Source of the DNA: Cordia subcordata
Taxonomy: Eukaryota > Streptophyta > Magnoliopsida > Boraginales > Cordiaceae
Length of the DNA stretch: 64,000 nucleotides
Assembly: GCA_028554755.1 (NCBI GenBank)
Contig: JAPTOF010000019.1
Coordinates: 5,342,001-5,406,000 of the forward strand
Direction: 5' to 3'
A program made the translations under genes and the position numbers. This document shows, piece by piece, positions 1 through 16,217 of this stretch (positions are counted from its first letter, which is position 1; the number at the start of each line of letters is the position of its first letter). The notes under the pieces were generated by a model. It ran no database searches. It saw only the letters and a program-made list of their open reading frames with translations, and was not told the DNA's origin.

Positions 1-65
1 CAACAAACCAACCCACAAAAAAAAAAAAAGGAAATATTAATAAAAGGTTATTTGTGTGCCGACTT

Positions 66-131
66 GGGGATGTAGCTCATTTGGTAGAGCGCTCGCTTTG
101 CATGCGAGAGGTACGGAACCCCGCATCTCCA
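66..131 (+). pseudogene. tRNA-Ala (anticodon TGC) lacking its T arm; probable tRNA pseudogene
   Basis: The acceptor 5' strand GGGGATG pairs with the 3' CATCTCC followed by A, with one G-T pair. A D arm (GCTC...GAGC) and an anticodon stem CTCGC/GCGAG with loop TTTGCAT (anticodon TGC) are intact, so identity as alanine tRNA is clear. Only 15 bases lie between the anticodon stem and the 3' acceptor strand, where variable loop plus T arm normally need about 22. The GGTTCGA-type T loop, which is also the internal B-box promoter, is missing. A tRNA of 66 nt without a T arm should not fold or be transcribed normally in the nucleus, so I read it as a decayed copy. Confidence 0.75.
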
Positions 132-542
132 TCTGTTCCTTTTTTTTATTTTCGGATCCAAAATTAATTCGGGTCGAGAGCAGGAAGACGGATCATAAAG
201 TATCAAATTCGTGTCGAAAGCAGGAAGACAGATCATAAAGTATCTAACGAGAAATAATGGACAATTCGTCATTTGATGATTGGCTTATTGTGTCCTCTGA
301 AAATAAATTTGCCTGCTGAATATCATGTAGTATTAATTTTAGTAAACTTTAAAAAATGATTAGTTGCATAAAGAGTTGATAAATAAATCTTCTTCTAATC
401 ACACACAGAATTTTCTTTGATAAATCTTTTCAGCTTCAACAAAAAACATGTTGTAAAGAATATATGTGTAAATAAATGGAGTAATAATTTCTCATAATAA
501 CTAAAACTAAGAGATGATAAATGGTTTTTCTTGTCATTGTCG

Positions 543-1058
543 TCATTTTGAGCAGACTGGTTCTTCAGCTATTGTCTCCAACAATGGTTTCTTTGATCTG
601 CAGAAAGACATTCTATGCCGAAACTCAGGCGTTGAGCACTCCTCAATGTCTTCAAGATTCAACTTTGGAAAATTTGTTCCACAATTCTTAGCCTGATGAT
701 CAGTGGACTCTGCAGGCAATATTTTGATGCTTGCAAAAGATGCCCTTTTGGCCCCTGATTTGGCTGCGAGAAATAGTGCACCCATGTCAGCTGCTGTAAC
801 CATAGAGTTTAGTCTCTTCATTGGGAAGAGAGCATAGACATTGGCCATCTCGAGGTCTTCATCTGCGTTAAGAGCTGAAAATCTTCGTCCCATTTGGAGG
901 GACTTGGTGTTGGTTAAGAAAAAATTTGGCATCTCAAACATGAGCTCCGCTGCTTGAATGTGCTCCTTGTATTGCCGAATCTCTCCTGTTGGGAAGATTA
1001 CCTTTGCAGCTTCCGAATGTCTGCCTCCTGACAACGCGCAAGAAATGTAGTTGCCCAT
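543..1058 (-). CDS. PADRE / DUF4228 domain protein, predicted N-myristoylated
   Basis: Single-exon gene of 171 residues. The protein begins MGNYISC, and the family pattern follows: a short N-terminal stretch, then the segment around AAKVIFPTGEIRQY, the MFEMPNFFLTN region and DEDLEMANVYALFPMKRL. This is the DUF4228 (PADRE) family, plant proteins often induced by pathogens or abiotic stress and of unknown biochemistry. I start at 1058 because the in-frame codon two positions upstream is TTG, and because this start exposes Gly2 with Ser6 and Cys7, a typical myristoylation plus palmitoylation signal for membrane attachment. The C-terminal third is low-complexity and variable, as usual. Family identity is firm; the function is unknown. 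Confidence 0.88.
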   Translation of the reverse strand: MGNYISCALSGGRHSEAAKVIFPTGEIRQYKEHIQAAELMFEMPNFFLTNTKSLQMGRRFSALNADEDLEMANVYALFPMKRLNSMVTAADMGALFLAAKSGAKRASFASIKILPAESTDHQAKNCGTNFPKLNLEDIEECSTPEFRHRMSFCRSKKPLLETIAEEPVCSK

Positions 1059-1133
1059 CTCCAAGGTCGGAGCGAGATACCAACAAATTATTGGTTGTGA
1101 TGGTAGGAGTCGAATTTTGAGAAACGCACTTGT

Positions 1134-3357
1134 TGTGGTGGTTTTTCTTTCACTGCTTTCGTCCTAATAAAGAGTAATTTTCAGTCTAATATGACTTAAG
1201 AATATTAAAAAAAAAGAAAAAAATAATCCCAAACTCAATATGATTAAGGATTCTGGCAAAGAAGCCAAACTAGTTAAGATGTTGGTGTATAGATTGAGAA
1301 TCGATGATGGGGTTGTGTGGAGATATATATAAATGAGGAGAAAAGTCCTCTCGGAATGTTTGGGAGAAAAAAAATATAATAGGAGTAGAATATAATATGG
1401 TAAGCCAGTTGTATATGGGAATGTGGTGGCAAGGGTTGACATATCAGACATGCATTCGAGTCCGCGTCCGGTTAAGTGGGGTTAGTATATTAAATGGGTT
1501 TACCAAGAAACTGAATGGAAAGTACAATGCATAAAATCTAGCTGGTACTTGGCCTAAACTTACAGATTAGCATGTTTTCCTATGTTATATTTGCGTGTGG
1601 AGCATATCTCCATTAATTAGTTTGGTATATGGGAATTCTATCTGATTATTCACCAGCCTCTTTCAACTGATGCAGTTAACTATCAACTGATATTGATGAG
1701 GTCTTAACTATCATTTACCACTTGCATCTTCATCCTTTCTCATCCTTATGGATATGTAACCATAGAGTCCTCGTGCATTTGGAACATCTTTTGAACAATT
1801 ATTAGCTTAGGAGATATCCCAAAGGAGCACAGCTTATCCTAACCCACTTACCATCGATTACCCATGAGTTGGGAACATCTTTGTAGGTCGGGTCGGGCAG
1901 TCCCTTATTAAGGTTAGTAGGTTATGTCGGACAGGTCGCCAACAGAAATAATCCAAATATTTACCCAATATAGATTACAAGTCATATTCAAGTCTTGTTA
2001 CAAATGTTTGTCCCATATATCTCATTTGTGTAGAGTCATCGTGCTATTTTAAGGTAGTGTTAATTAGTATTGTTATCGGGTTATTGTAATGTCTCATAGT
2101 GTTGGCTAATATGATGTGATTGTGATTTATAAATATTACATTTTCAAGAAATAACTCGGGTTATATATATTAAGCCACTAGATATGAAGCTTTGGATAGT
2201 TATTTTAATTTTTACGGCACTAATTTTGTTTGGAGCATTACACTTTTGCGCACTAGTTGTAACAGAGTTAAGGTTTACCTTACCTAATACTTCAATCCTC
2301 ACGATAAGATCAACCAACCATACATGACTAATAAGCACAAAATCTAAAAGCCTGACAAAAGTTATATATCATAGTCCTAAGTATAAAATTATATCTCATG
2401 TGACTAGAACCTTGTGAAAAAGTACTTAGAGGTGCAATCATTTGTCACACCTGCGACACTAGCCTATTAGGTCATTACGTCCCTTACATTCTTCCTGAAT
2501 ATTCGCCGGGTCAAGGTCATTAGTGTCGGTGGCGTAGCTCAAGCTGGCAACCAGCTGATCCGAGTCGTAACATGGCCGCCGTGTCACGAGGTCATATGCT
2601 CAACAGTCCGCATTCTCTTAGTTTATAGTGTTATTTTACGTACTAAATACTCCATATACTCTGCCTCTGAGACATTTTGTTTCATCACCAATAACTGATT
2701 GAACTCATAATATAATAACTAAAAATTTAGTGTTCACGAGCCATTTTATTCCCAGTACAGAAGTGCATCCAAATTGCTTGAACGCACTCATCATTAGGAA
2801 AATGGAATCCCTTGTCAAAGTTACTGGGTTTAATCTTTTTACCGGATTTAATCTTTTGTTTTTTTTTTTCTTTTTTTATTCGACAAGTAACATCTTATAA
2901 CTTATAAGTAGGACTTAATTCATCCCAAGCAGCCAAATTTTTGATACACCAAACATACCAGCCCATGCATTTTCACGTGTGATAATCCATCCTATTCTCT
3001 TTAATTTTCACTTTTTTGGTTTTCGGGCTGAAAGTAGAAATTTCATTAATAACAAATTATTCCACTCCAAAGCATACATGTTGCACGACTTATTAGAATT
3101 ATTATTAACAACTCACTCAGGGTAAATATCCCTTGTCTAACAATCCTAACTAACCAATCTATCACCTCATTTTCATTTCTAGAAGCAAGCCGAATGCTAA
3201 CCTCATCCAGCCTTTGGATAGTCCTTCTTGCTATCCCTTTACCTTTTGATTAGTTTCAGTTATTGTTAGGGCTTGAAGAAACCTTTGCAAAGTATCAGTA
3301 CTTAATCCGCTGGAACTTTGGGTCCGCAATGGACTTTTTCCTTCATATGTATGTATG
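1134..3357. other. intergenic, no gene seen
   Basis: Six-frame reading gives only short, compositionally random open frames. The sequence is AT-rich apart from a denser GC patch at about 2440-2620 that has no coding frame or RNA fold I recognise. No repeat ends or splice-site series were found. Confidence 0.5.
1322..1333 (-). promoter_or_regulatory. possible TATA box for the DUF4228 gene
   Basis: On the minus strand an ATTTATATATATC-type stretch lies about 265 bases upstream of the DUF4228 start codon. A TATA box here would imply a 5' leader of roughly 230 bases, longer than average but possible. The region is AT-rich, so a chance match is likely. Confidence 0.25.
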
Positions 3358-3457
3358 TACATATATATATATATGTGTGTGTGTGTGTATATATATATAT
3401 ATGTATGTTTATGTATATGTATGTGTATATATATATATATGTATGTATATGTATATG

Positions 3458-3491
<34 letters not shown>

Positions 3492-3530
3492 TATATGTAT
3501 ATATATATGTATATGTGTATGTATATATGT
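3358..3530. repeat. compound (TA)n/(TG)n/(TATG)n microsatellite
   Basis: About 170 bases of alternating pyrimidine-purine sequence made of TA, TG and TATG/TGTA steps, with several blocks of pure TA. Open frames across it in all phases encode only Y/I/M/V/C runs and are artefacts of the repeat. Confidence 0.9.
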
Positions 3531-4721
3531 TCCCTAAAAATGTTCATCTACTGGTGGTGTTTCTTATAAATTATATATGCTCAATTTTTCCCGATAAGGA
3601 AAATGGTTTAAGAATGAGACAATTGATAATTGGATGAAAAGGCCAACCAATTGTGTTTGTCTTAGACAAAAACTCACGGAATAAAATCTTTTGCCCTTAA
3701 AATAGTAACAATCTTACAATATTTAATCTAAGTTTAGCGACATTTTGCCCTTAAGCGATCCAAATTAACTCCTTCCTTTTGATTGGACTTATAATCTTCC
3801 GTCACAGCTAAAATTACTTGTATTAAAGGACTTTGAGTCCACTAAAATTGATTGAGTTTTTTATATATCAATTATATTTGTTTTAACCCAAAAGAGAAAA
3901 AAGCACGTTTTTCCTTCTTTGTATGTATTTTCTTTTCTAGGGGTGTGGTGTATCACCTTTTGGATCTTGTTCTAATATAAGTTTCCAGTTTCCGGGTGGA
4001 AAAAAAGAGGAGAAGGAGAAGAATAGGAAGACCTTATCTCTATAACTTGTCTATACAAAATGGGCTTGAGAGAATAGAGTTTAGTGCTTTATGTATTGTC
4101 TGATGTTTACTGGATTCTTTTAGTTCCGCTGATTGGACCTTTGTAGAGAACTCTACACGTCTATCCAGTCCAATTTCAGGAATTTGTATCCCTTGCTATT
4201 GTTTCGAGCCATGCTTTGGTCTATGTTTTGATGGTTGTACGTACTAAAAATCCGGTACATTCTGTTTTGATGGTTGACATACAAGTTATACCTCAAATGT
4301 AGAGGCAGTATGTCAGTATTCTTAGTACAATATGTAGATTAAAAAAAAATTTGGATGTGTTAAAAATTTTGATTTCTCTTCCTTTATATTCACGTCATAT
4401 CATTCTCTTTACTCTCTTTTTCTATCTTTCTCCTCAATGCTTTAAAAAGATCAAAAAAGTTTGGTCGTATAAGTCATTGTTTGATCAACTAATCGATTGT
4501 ATATATTTCTTTAAGAGTGATTTAAAGACATTATATGATTATGATTATACTTTAATAAGTTCGAAAGAAATGACTCATCTCAAATCGTCACCCATCAATT
4601 CCTTAAGGGGATCAGGAGATTTATCTTTGGTTTTACCGTACTGAATTGATGATTATCATCCTTTCCTTAGTGGAACAAAAAATAAATAAATAAATAAAGA
4701 TAAATCCATCCAAGAGGCTAA
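3531..4721. other. intergenic, no gene seen
   Basis: AT-rich sequence with only short random open frames. The longest, at 4351-4644, has no recognisable domain, no splice context and a biased hydrophobic composition typical of AT-rich noise. Confidence 0.45.
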
Positions 4722-5934
4722 GGTGGTGATTAGTATATTGTAATGAAATTAGACAAGAATGGAACGAGTTTGGGAATGGAATGGGTTTAGGAATGAGTAT
4801 ACTATAATTGGTACGTTTTACGAATGGTTATAGTGATTCCAAACCCACGATTGGTAATCAGTATTCTAGAATAGTATTATGAATGATTTGTACAAAATGA
4901 CTAGAGTACCCTTGTTTTATTTTGTGCTTGTTAATAGTATAATAATAATAATAATAACAGCAACAAGAACAATAACAACAACAACAATAACAATAATGAT
5001 GATGATGATGATGTTAACGATGATGATGATGATTTTAAAATTATTAAAATGTAATAATAAATAACTAAAATATGAGTAATACTATTAATAAAAAATTACT
5101 AAAATACTAATATTTTACATTAGATATTAATAAATACTAATGACCTTAATTAAAAATAGTAATACCAATAACAATAGTACTATGAATGATTTTTTTTTTT
5201 TTGCGTTTTTAGCACCGCTACGGGACTCAACTATTATAGTGTTAAATGGTGTCGTACTTCAAATCAAGCATCTTACTATTATATAACTAGCATTTTGCAT
5301 CATATCTTTTGCACGAGTAAGCTAACTTTTCAATGGTATATGTTAAGACATTCTTATAAGGGCATGATTAAATTCAAAAAATATCATCCCAATATATAAT
5401 CCTAGAATAAATTATGATTTACTTATTGAATTTAAAACATCACTGTTAATAATAATAATAATACATTTGCCTTTACCTATGTGTATATCCATATATGAAA
5501 TTTGCTTTGATTACTAATGATAATGCAGTAGAGTCATAAATATATGGAAGAATTCACAACTAGATAGTGTATGTATGTATATATTATACAATTACGAAAG
5601 ATAGAAAAGTCATTTTTTTTTTGTCATTGAACATAAATTGTATCTTCTTTGTTGTCGCTAAAAGTAAAATTAATCGTTTGTTTTGATATAGGCTTTGCAA
5701 ATCAAATGAAGATTTCAGGTGGTTGAAGGGTTATTTTTGTCTAAATAGAAAAATGTTTCATTTTACATATGTGGGAATAATTATTCCATGAATCTTATCC
5801 GGAATGGGCATTCCCATATCCATGGGAATAAGATTCTCTCGAGAGTGGGATTCCCAGCTCCAGTACCCTATACCAGTTGTAAGATTAGAAATCCTATTTC
5901 ATTCCAAATCCATTAGCCTGTACTAACCACCACC
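4722..5934. mobile_element. non-autonomous TIR DNA transposon (MITE-like, 1.2 kb)
   Basis: The left end GGTGGTGATTAGTA matches the reverse complement of the right end (GGTGGTGGTTAGTA) with one mismatch, so the segment is bounded by terminal inverted repeats. There is no transposase frame inside. The interior is AT-rich, holds a trinucleotide microsatellite, and has GGAATG/CATTCC-rich subterminal sequence near both ends. Flanks are TAA on the left and AAA on the right, possibly a decayed 3-bp duplication as in PIF/Harbinger elements, but this is not certain. Superfamily assignment is tentative. Confidence 0.6.
4938..5032. repeat. (AAT)n/(ACA)n/(GAT)n trinucleotide microsatellite
   Basis: Runs of AAT, then imperfect ACA/AAC, then GAT repeats within the TIR element at 4722-5934. 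Confidence 0.85.
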
Positions 5935-7052
5935 AAAAAGTAAAAGGAAAGAAGATACGTGGAAATATTAGTTTTTGCAAACATAAATGACTAACTATGT
6001 ACATACGTACGAATATATAAAAACTATAAGAAATTCAATATTTAAAATAGTTGGCAGTATTTATTTATTGAAATGAGCCTCAAAAATCCACTCTCACGTT
6101 CGCCAATCCACGTCAATATCTCTCGTATTATGCCTCATCTATGACGAAATCCCTGTACTATATATTGTTTAATTTGGACAAGTGAAATTTATTAAACAAC
6201 CGATCAGGTAAAATTGGACCATTACGTTCGTCAACGAGAACATCCAAACATGCCTGTGGTATATGTTTCTCGTGGTCCCAAAGAAAGTGGGAATAAAAAT
6301 ATAAATTTTCGTGCGAATTATTGATGTTCCTCCAAGGTGTCGAAGCAGGTCCCCATCCATCCTTTATTTGAGATCTCCAGAAATTGATTGAGACTGAAAT
6401 GAAAATTAATGGTTGGACCACCTCACACATTATCTTCTGTTTTTCTCTCTTTGACAGGAACCTGAAACCTACTTCTGTTAATAAATTCTTGTCTTTCATA
6501 CATAATAATGAGTAGTTTTTCTCACCCAAGAGACATTTCTTTTCTTTTGTTAATTTTTATCACATTTTTTTATCATACGTTATTATCCAAAAAAGGTTCT
6601 TGTTTAGAAAGCCTTCTTCAAAAACAGTATTTTTAAGTTGAAAGTCAAACTAACCAATAGTAGTGAACCGAAATCCTACAAATTTCACCAAAGAATTGAT
6701 ACGGGAGGGGTTAGCCGTTACAAACAGCATGTAAGATTGATAAATGTAGTGGTTGTCCGCCAAAGCCAATGAGTGGTACTTGACATGCCACAAATGGTAT
6801 ACTAATAAGATTGATAAATTTAGTATCCAGACGGTAAGAAAGCTCTTGATCTATTTTAGATCCAGCTCCAGCTGTATCCAAAAAAATAAATAAATAAGAG
6901 TAATAATCCAGGAGTTTAACTGTCTTTCTTCACAACTCACAAGTTGAAAGTTGAATGAAGTAATTAAATAGTGGTTTATTATAATAAAAATGATCTAAGT
7001 TTAAATTTTGATTGGATGATAGGATAGGATATGTAACTCTTCGCAATTCTTA
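5935..7052. other. intergenic, no supported gene
   Basis: One minus-strand frame at 6158-6529 (123 codons) has a fairly protein-like composition, but no domain, family resemblance, splice partner or promoter that I can recognise. I do not call it a gene. Confidence 0.4.
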
Positions 7053-7451
7053 GGTTCCGTTTGGTCTAATTGTGAGATTTCAACTCTTGAGCTGCAAAAC
7101 TTTTAACAGTAAAGCTTTCAATAAAAATGTTGTTGAATAAAAGTAGTTGATTATTTGGCTTTATATTTTAGGAGGTGAGCTTTCAATTATTTTGAAGTTA
7201 ATATTGAACTTTTAAAAATATAGAATAGTATTTTTGAGAAAAAATAAAAAAATAATTTTTGATATGATATAAAAACAACTTCTAAAAAGCTTTTTTTCAA
7301 AAGTTCCAATTTGGAACTTTTAATTTTTCAACTTTTTTAAGCTTTAGCTTTTATGCAAAAGCTATTTTAAAAATATGCCAAACAAGTCAGTTTCAACTTT
7401 TAAACTCACAAAAAATACTTCTAAGTCCCGAAAAGCTGGAAAACACGCTAT
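7053..7451. mobile_element. MITE-like repeat family A, copy 1
   Basis: About 400 bases that start near GGTTCCGTTTGGTC and align along most of their length with 61439-61822 in the same orientation. Shared blocks include GAGCTTTCAATTATTTTGAA and ATATAGAATAGTATTTTTGAG. The ends carry GTTTGG-type inverted termini, clear in copy 2 and degraded here. No coding capacity. Confidence 0.6.
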
Positions 7452-7626
7452 TATTCCGCTAATCACCCGTTCCCAGCCATGGTTATGTATGAATGTATAA
7501 CAAATATTATTCGATCATTGATCGAGATGAAATGTGTGTTTTTCTTGTCTTTCAAAATCAATTTTGGTAACACTTGATCCTATCTTGTCCTATTGCGCCA
7601 TAGTACATTAGCCTACATGTCGTTGT

Positions 7627-7966
7627 TGTGAAAATTAAAAAGAAAATAAAAAAAGATAAAATATGGGAGAAAATATGAAAAGATTGAAGATGGTTAGAGC
7701 CACCATTAACGATGGTTTTAGAAGATAAATACTCATAAAGACTACATCATAAATTCTTAATGTTTCATTAATATAATATAAGAGTCTATTTATAAGCATG
7801 ATAACTTAGTGAGTAAGACTAGAAGTTAGACTAATAAGGTAACAGAAATTCTAAGGAAACTAGAATAATACGGAAACCAATTTGACTAATTACCTAATCT
7901 AGACAATTGCTTAATTTAATAACGTAAGATAAGGAAATATATTAATAACCAAAATATTCTTCAACA
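7627..7966 (-). repeat. 3' LTR (340 bp)
   Basis: Left-hand copy on the + strand, which is the 3' LTR of this minus-strand element. It is uninterrupted and differs from the other LTR by scattered substitutions and small indels, so the insertion is not recent. Confidence 0.85.
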
Positions 7967-7976
7967 TCCCCTCAAA
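7967..7976 (-). promoter_or_regulatory. polypurine tract
   Basis: Minus-strand TTTGAGGGGA abuts the TGTTGAAG start of the 3' LTR, the usual plus-strand priming position. Confidence 0.7.
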
Positions 7977-8653
7977 CTCAAGTGATTTAATAGAGACTAA
8001 CTTGAGTTTGATAACTGAATTGCTAAGTAGTATTCGTAACGTTAAATAAACTGATCATGTAATAATTTTATCTGTGTCAAAACTCGAACTAAAAGAATGA
8101 GAAAACTGGAACATCTGGAATGTGACATGAACTTGAAGGTGCATCGCTGACTAGCTACCAGGAACAAGAACCTAGAAACAAGTGCTCAAACGAGCCAAAA
8201 AATCAAGAACAGGCGTTCAAACGAGCCAAAAACCAAGAGCAAGTGCTAAAATGAGCCAAAAACCAAGAATAATGCTCAAACAAGTTAAGAACCAAAAATA
8301 ACCAAGAACAGGATTGAGTTTAAACGAGCTAACGCAAAAATCTCGCAAAACCAAAAACAATCAAGAATCAAGAACTCATATGAACTAAACAGCAAGAGAT
8401 ATGCAAGAATCTCATGAAACCAAGAATAACCAAAAACTAAGAATCAACAGCACAAGTGAGCTAAAAGAACCAAATACAAGTCATGTACATAATTGGGTAT
8501 GCCAACAAGTTTATATAACGATAGTGAGGATAGTTGTTGACATGAGGGTGGATGTGTGATGGACAAACTATGACCAATAATCAAGATCGAAATGGTCTAA
8601 ATAAGACTGCAGTAGGATAGTGGTGAGAACAACAAGATAACAATGAAACGGTG
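7977..8653 (-). other. LTR element internal region without coding frames
   Basis: No gag, protease, reverse transcriptase or integrase frame is present. Between about 8160 and 8460 the sequence drifts through degenerate short repeats around CAAACGAGCCAAAAA and AACCAAGAA units. Confidence 0.6.
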
Positions 8654-8665
8654 GCTCTAATACCA
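8654..8665 (-). promoter_or_regulatory. primer-binding site (initiator Met-tRNA type)
   Basis: Minus-strand TGGTATTAGAGC lies directly next to the LTR terminus. It matches the canonical plant retrotransposon primer site TGGTATCAGAGC at 11 of 12 positions. Confidence 0.8.
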
Positions 8666-8873
8666 TGTGAAAATTAAAAAGAAATAAAAAAGATAAAATA
8701 TGGAAGAAAATATAAAAAGGTTGAAGATGGCTGGAGTCATGACCAACATTGGCTCTAGAAGAGAAATACTCATAAAGACTACATTGTAAATTCTTGATGT
8801 TTCATAAATATAATAAAAAAACCCATTTATAAGCGTGATAACTGAGTGAGCAAGACTAGAAGCTAGACAAATA

Positions 8874-10129
<1,256 letters not shown>

Positions 10130-10775
10130 ATAAGGTAACTAGAATTCTACAGAAATTAAAATAATAAAGAAACCAATTTGACTAATTACCTAATCTAGAC
10201 TATTACCTAATTTAATACCATAAGATAAGAAAATACATTAATAACCAAAATATTTTTCAATAGTTGTGACACATTGTCTATTTTATAAGAGACAATTTTA
10301 TATGGTGGTGAACTTGAAAATTTATGTTTTTATCTATGTGAAAGAGTTTATATTTGAACAAGGCAAATTTTATAAATGGTCTTTATTATTTATAAAAAAA
10401 AATATCAGTTTAAATCCTATTATTTTAAAAATAATAATCTATTTGGTCGTTAATGTATTTAAAAGGTATCACTTTAATCCCTATTACTTTAAAGTGACTA
10501 ATTTAATTAGTCGTTAATATTAGCAGAAAGTGGCTTAATTATAACTGACACCATGAGTCACCTCTCATCTTTGAAAAATTGAGGGCGATGATCAATGTTT
10601 TTTTTTTTTGGCCGAGTAAAGCGATGATCAATGTTATTCAGGTCGTATGTATATCAATCTCAGTAAATAGTAATGGTCCCCCGATGAAGGGAATCTCCAA
10701 TCAACTTTGTCGTTTTTCAAGCATGCCTCAGACACGTAGCATCTCCCTTCGGCTGCATTAGACCACGTTCATGCC

Positions 10776-10783
10776 TATAAAAG
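10776..10783 (+). promoter_or_regulatory. TATA box of the SABATH methyltransferase gene
   Basis: TATAAAAG, 75 bases upstream of the chosen start codon. It predicts transcription starting near 10805-10812. This places the in-frame ATG at 10800 at or upstream of the RNA start and supports the ATG at 10851. Confidence 0.65.
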
Positions 10784-10850
10784 CAACCTTTGCTCAACCA
10801 TGATCTCACACATAAATAAGTATACAACACGCGCGACACAGAGGACGAGA

Positions 10851-12268
10851 ATGGTGAAGGCCAAAGAGACTCCGTGCACGTACCACACAGTAGGTGGTGA
10901 CGGTCCCTACAGCTACTCGAAAAATTCTGAATATCAGGTGATCAGACCACTCACCTGTTTAATCTTGATTCTTCAATCTACCTCATTTAGTGTTGGAAAA
11001 TCGATTTAATCTGATTACTTTGCAGAAACATATTGTGGACTTGGCGAAGGAGATGACGAATGAACTGATAATAAAGCATCTGGACATTGAAAAGCTATCC
11101 TTGGATACTCGTGGGACATTTCAAATTGCAGACTTTGGATGTTCTGTAGGGCCTAACACGTTTTTTGCCGTGCAAAACATTGTTGAAGCAGTTGAGACCA
11201 AATATAAGTGCAATAAACAAGATCCTTGTGGACTAGGCTTCCTTGTATTCCTTAATGACCTTGTCCGAAACGATTTCAATACTCTGTTTACTAACCTTCC
11301 ACTCAAGAGACAATACCCTATTGCAGCAGTACCGGGTTCGTTCTACGGTCAGCTGCTTCCAAAGGGTATCCTGCATATCGCTCACTGCTCGACTGCACTC
11401 CACTGGCTCTCCAAGATCCCAAAGGACGTGATGGATAAAAACTCTCCTGCATGGAACAAGGGAAGAATTCACTATATTGGAGCAGGAGAAGAAGTTAAAC
11501 GTGCTTATTCAACGCAGTTTAAAGAAGACATGGAGGCCTTTCTGAGTGCACGGGCACAAGAGCTTGTTGCAGGAGGGCTGATGGTGCTTATAGTAAGTGG
11601 TTTTCCGGATGGAGTCCTTCCATCGGAGTCTATTATTGGGATCAACTGCAACATTCTGGACTCGTGCCTGAAGGACATGATTAAGATGGTGAGACCATAA
11701 AAATTAAACCATATAAACATAGTTTGCATAATTTCCTTGCAGTTTCTTCATTCTGAAATAAAATTAATGAATAGACAAAAGAGAACCAGTGCCATAAAAG
11801 TAACTGAGAACTATTTGACAAAAATCATCTTTGATTCATGTAGTTTCCAGACATAATCTTAAATGAAAGTAGTGAAAGTTGAACATCAAAGCTGCAATGA
11901 CAAAGTCTACATTACAGGGATTGGTAACTGAAGAGAAGATGGACCTTTTCAACTTACCATTTTATTATCCATCACCATCTGAGTTGAAGAGATTGATAGA
12001 GGAAAATGGGATGTTCCAGATTGAGAGACTAGAGAAATTGGAGACTCCAAAGTATCAGAATCATGCAAATTCAATCCTTTCATCTGCAGCCCTTCATCTA
12101 AGAGCCATCATCGGTGGACTTATAGAGGAACACTTTGGACTCGACATTGTTGAGCATCTGTTCCAGCTTTACACGCAGAAAATTATGGAGAATCCATACA
12201 TATTTGATGACAAATACCGAAAAGAAGGCAACTACTTTGTGTTCCTCAAGCGAAAAACTATGGTCTAG
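10851..12268 (+). CDS. SABATH family SAM-dependent carboxyl methyltransferase
   Basis: Three exons, 10851-10937, 11026-11688 and 11918-12268, all phase-0 junctions with GT-AG introns, give 366 residues, the family's normal size. The first exon ends just after the SYSKNS motif, as in other SABATH genes. Visible landmarks are GGDGPYSYSKNS (residues 15-26, SAM and substrate region), DFGCSVGPNT (65-74, SAM-binding loop), FLNDLVRNDFN (104-114), VPGSFYGQL (131-139) and HWLS with Trp156 in the substrate pocket. SABATH enzymes transfer a methyl group from SAM to the carboxyl of salicylate, jasmonate, auxin, gibberellin, farnesoate or iridoid acids, or to nitrogen in caffeine synthesis. The substrate cannot be read from this sequence. 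The pocket reads STALHWLS rather than the SYSLMWLS I associate with salicylate methyltransferases, so I would not call it SAMT. A TATA box lies 75 bases upstream. Confidence 0.92.
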
Positions 12269-12715
12269 ACATTAAGGCCTGCTTGTATAATATCATATTA
12301 TCATTCCTATATGAAGCTATAATCTAGTGTCAGCCTATTGGTACTTTTAAAATACGCACCCGTGATCTCCATGTATTGGGTTCCATTAAAATCTTAGTTG
12401 TCAGCATGTAGGAGAGGACCAAGCTCAGCTGGGTAAACAGTATCTGATAAAGATGACTGTGCAATTACTGAAATAAAGGAAAAATATCAAGAGAGTATTT
12501 GTGAGATAGCTTGTAGTCATTCTATTTCTTTGTTGGGAGAATGTCATTCTGTTCACCTAATTGAGAACAAGGCAATAACAGGAATACATCAGATAAAAAA
12601 ATTACTGTAAGTTGTCACGCAATGCTGTTGCTTTTACGTTGTCATTGGCACTGCATACCTACAGAAGTACAACTTACACAAACAGAGGAGGGAAAAATTA
12701 AACAAAAATAGTTCA

Positions 12716-16217
<3,502 letters not shown>

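Noticed and set aside
3263..3637. 124-codon frame across a microsatellite
   Set aside because: Composed of Y/I/M/V/C repeats from (TA)n/(TG)n; open in several frames on both strands.
6158..6529. 123-codon minus-strand frame with protein-like composition
   Set aside because: No recognised domain, no homologous pattern, no promoter or splice partner; kept out as unsupported.
10800..10850. Upstream in-frame ATG as start of the SABATH gene
   Set aside because: It lies only 24 bases after the TATA box, at or before the likely RNA start; the second ATG has a better context and fits family N-termini.
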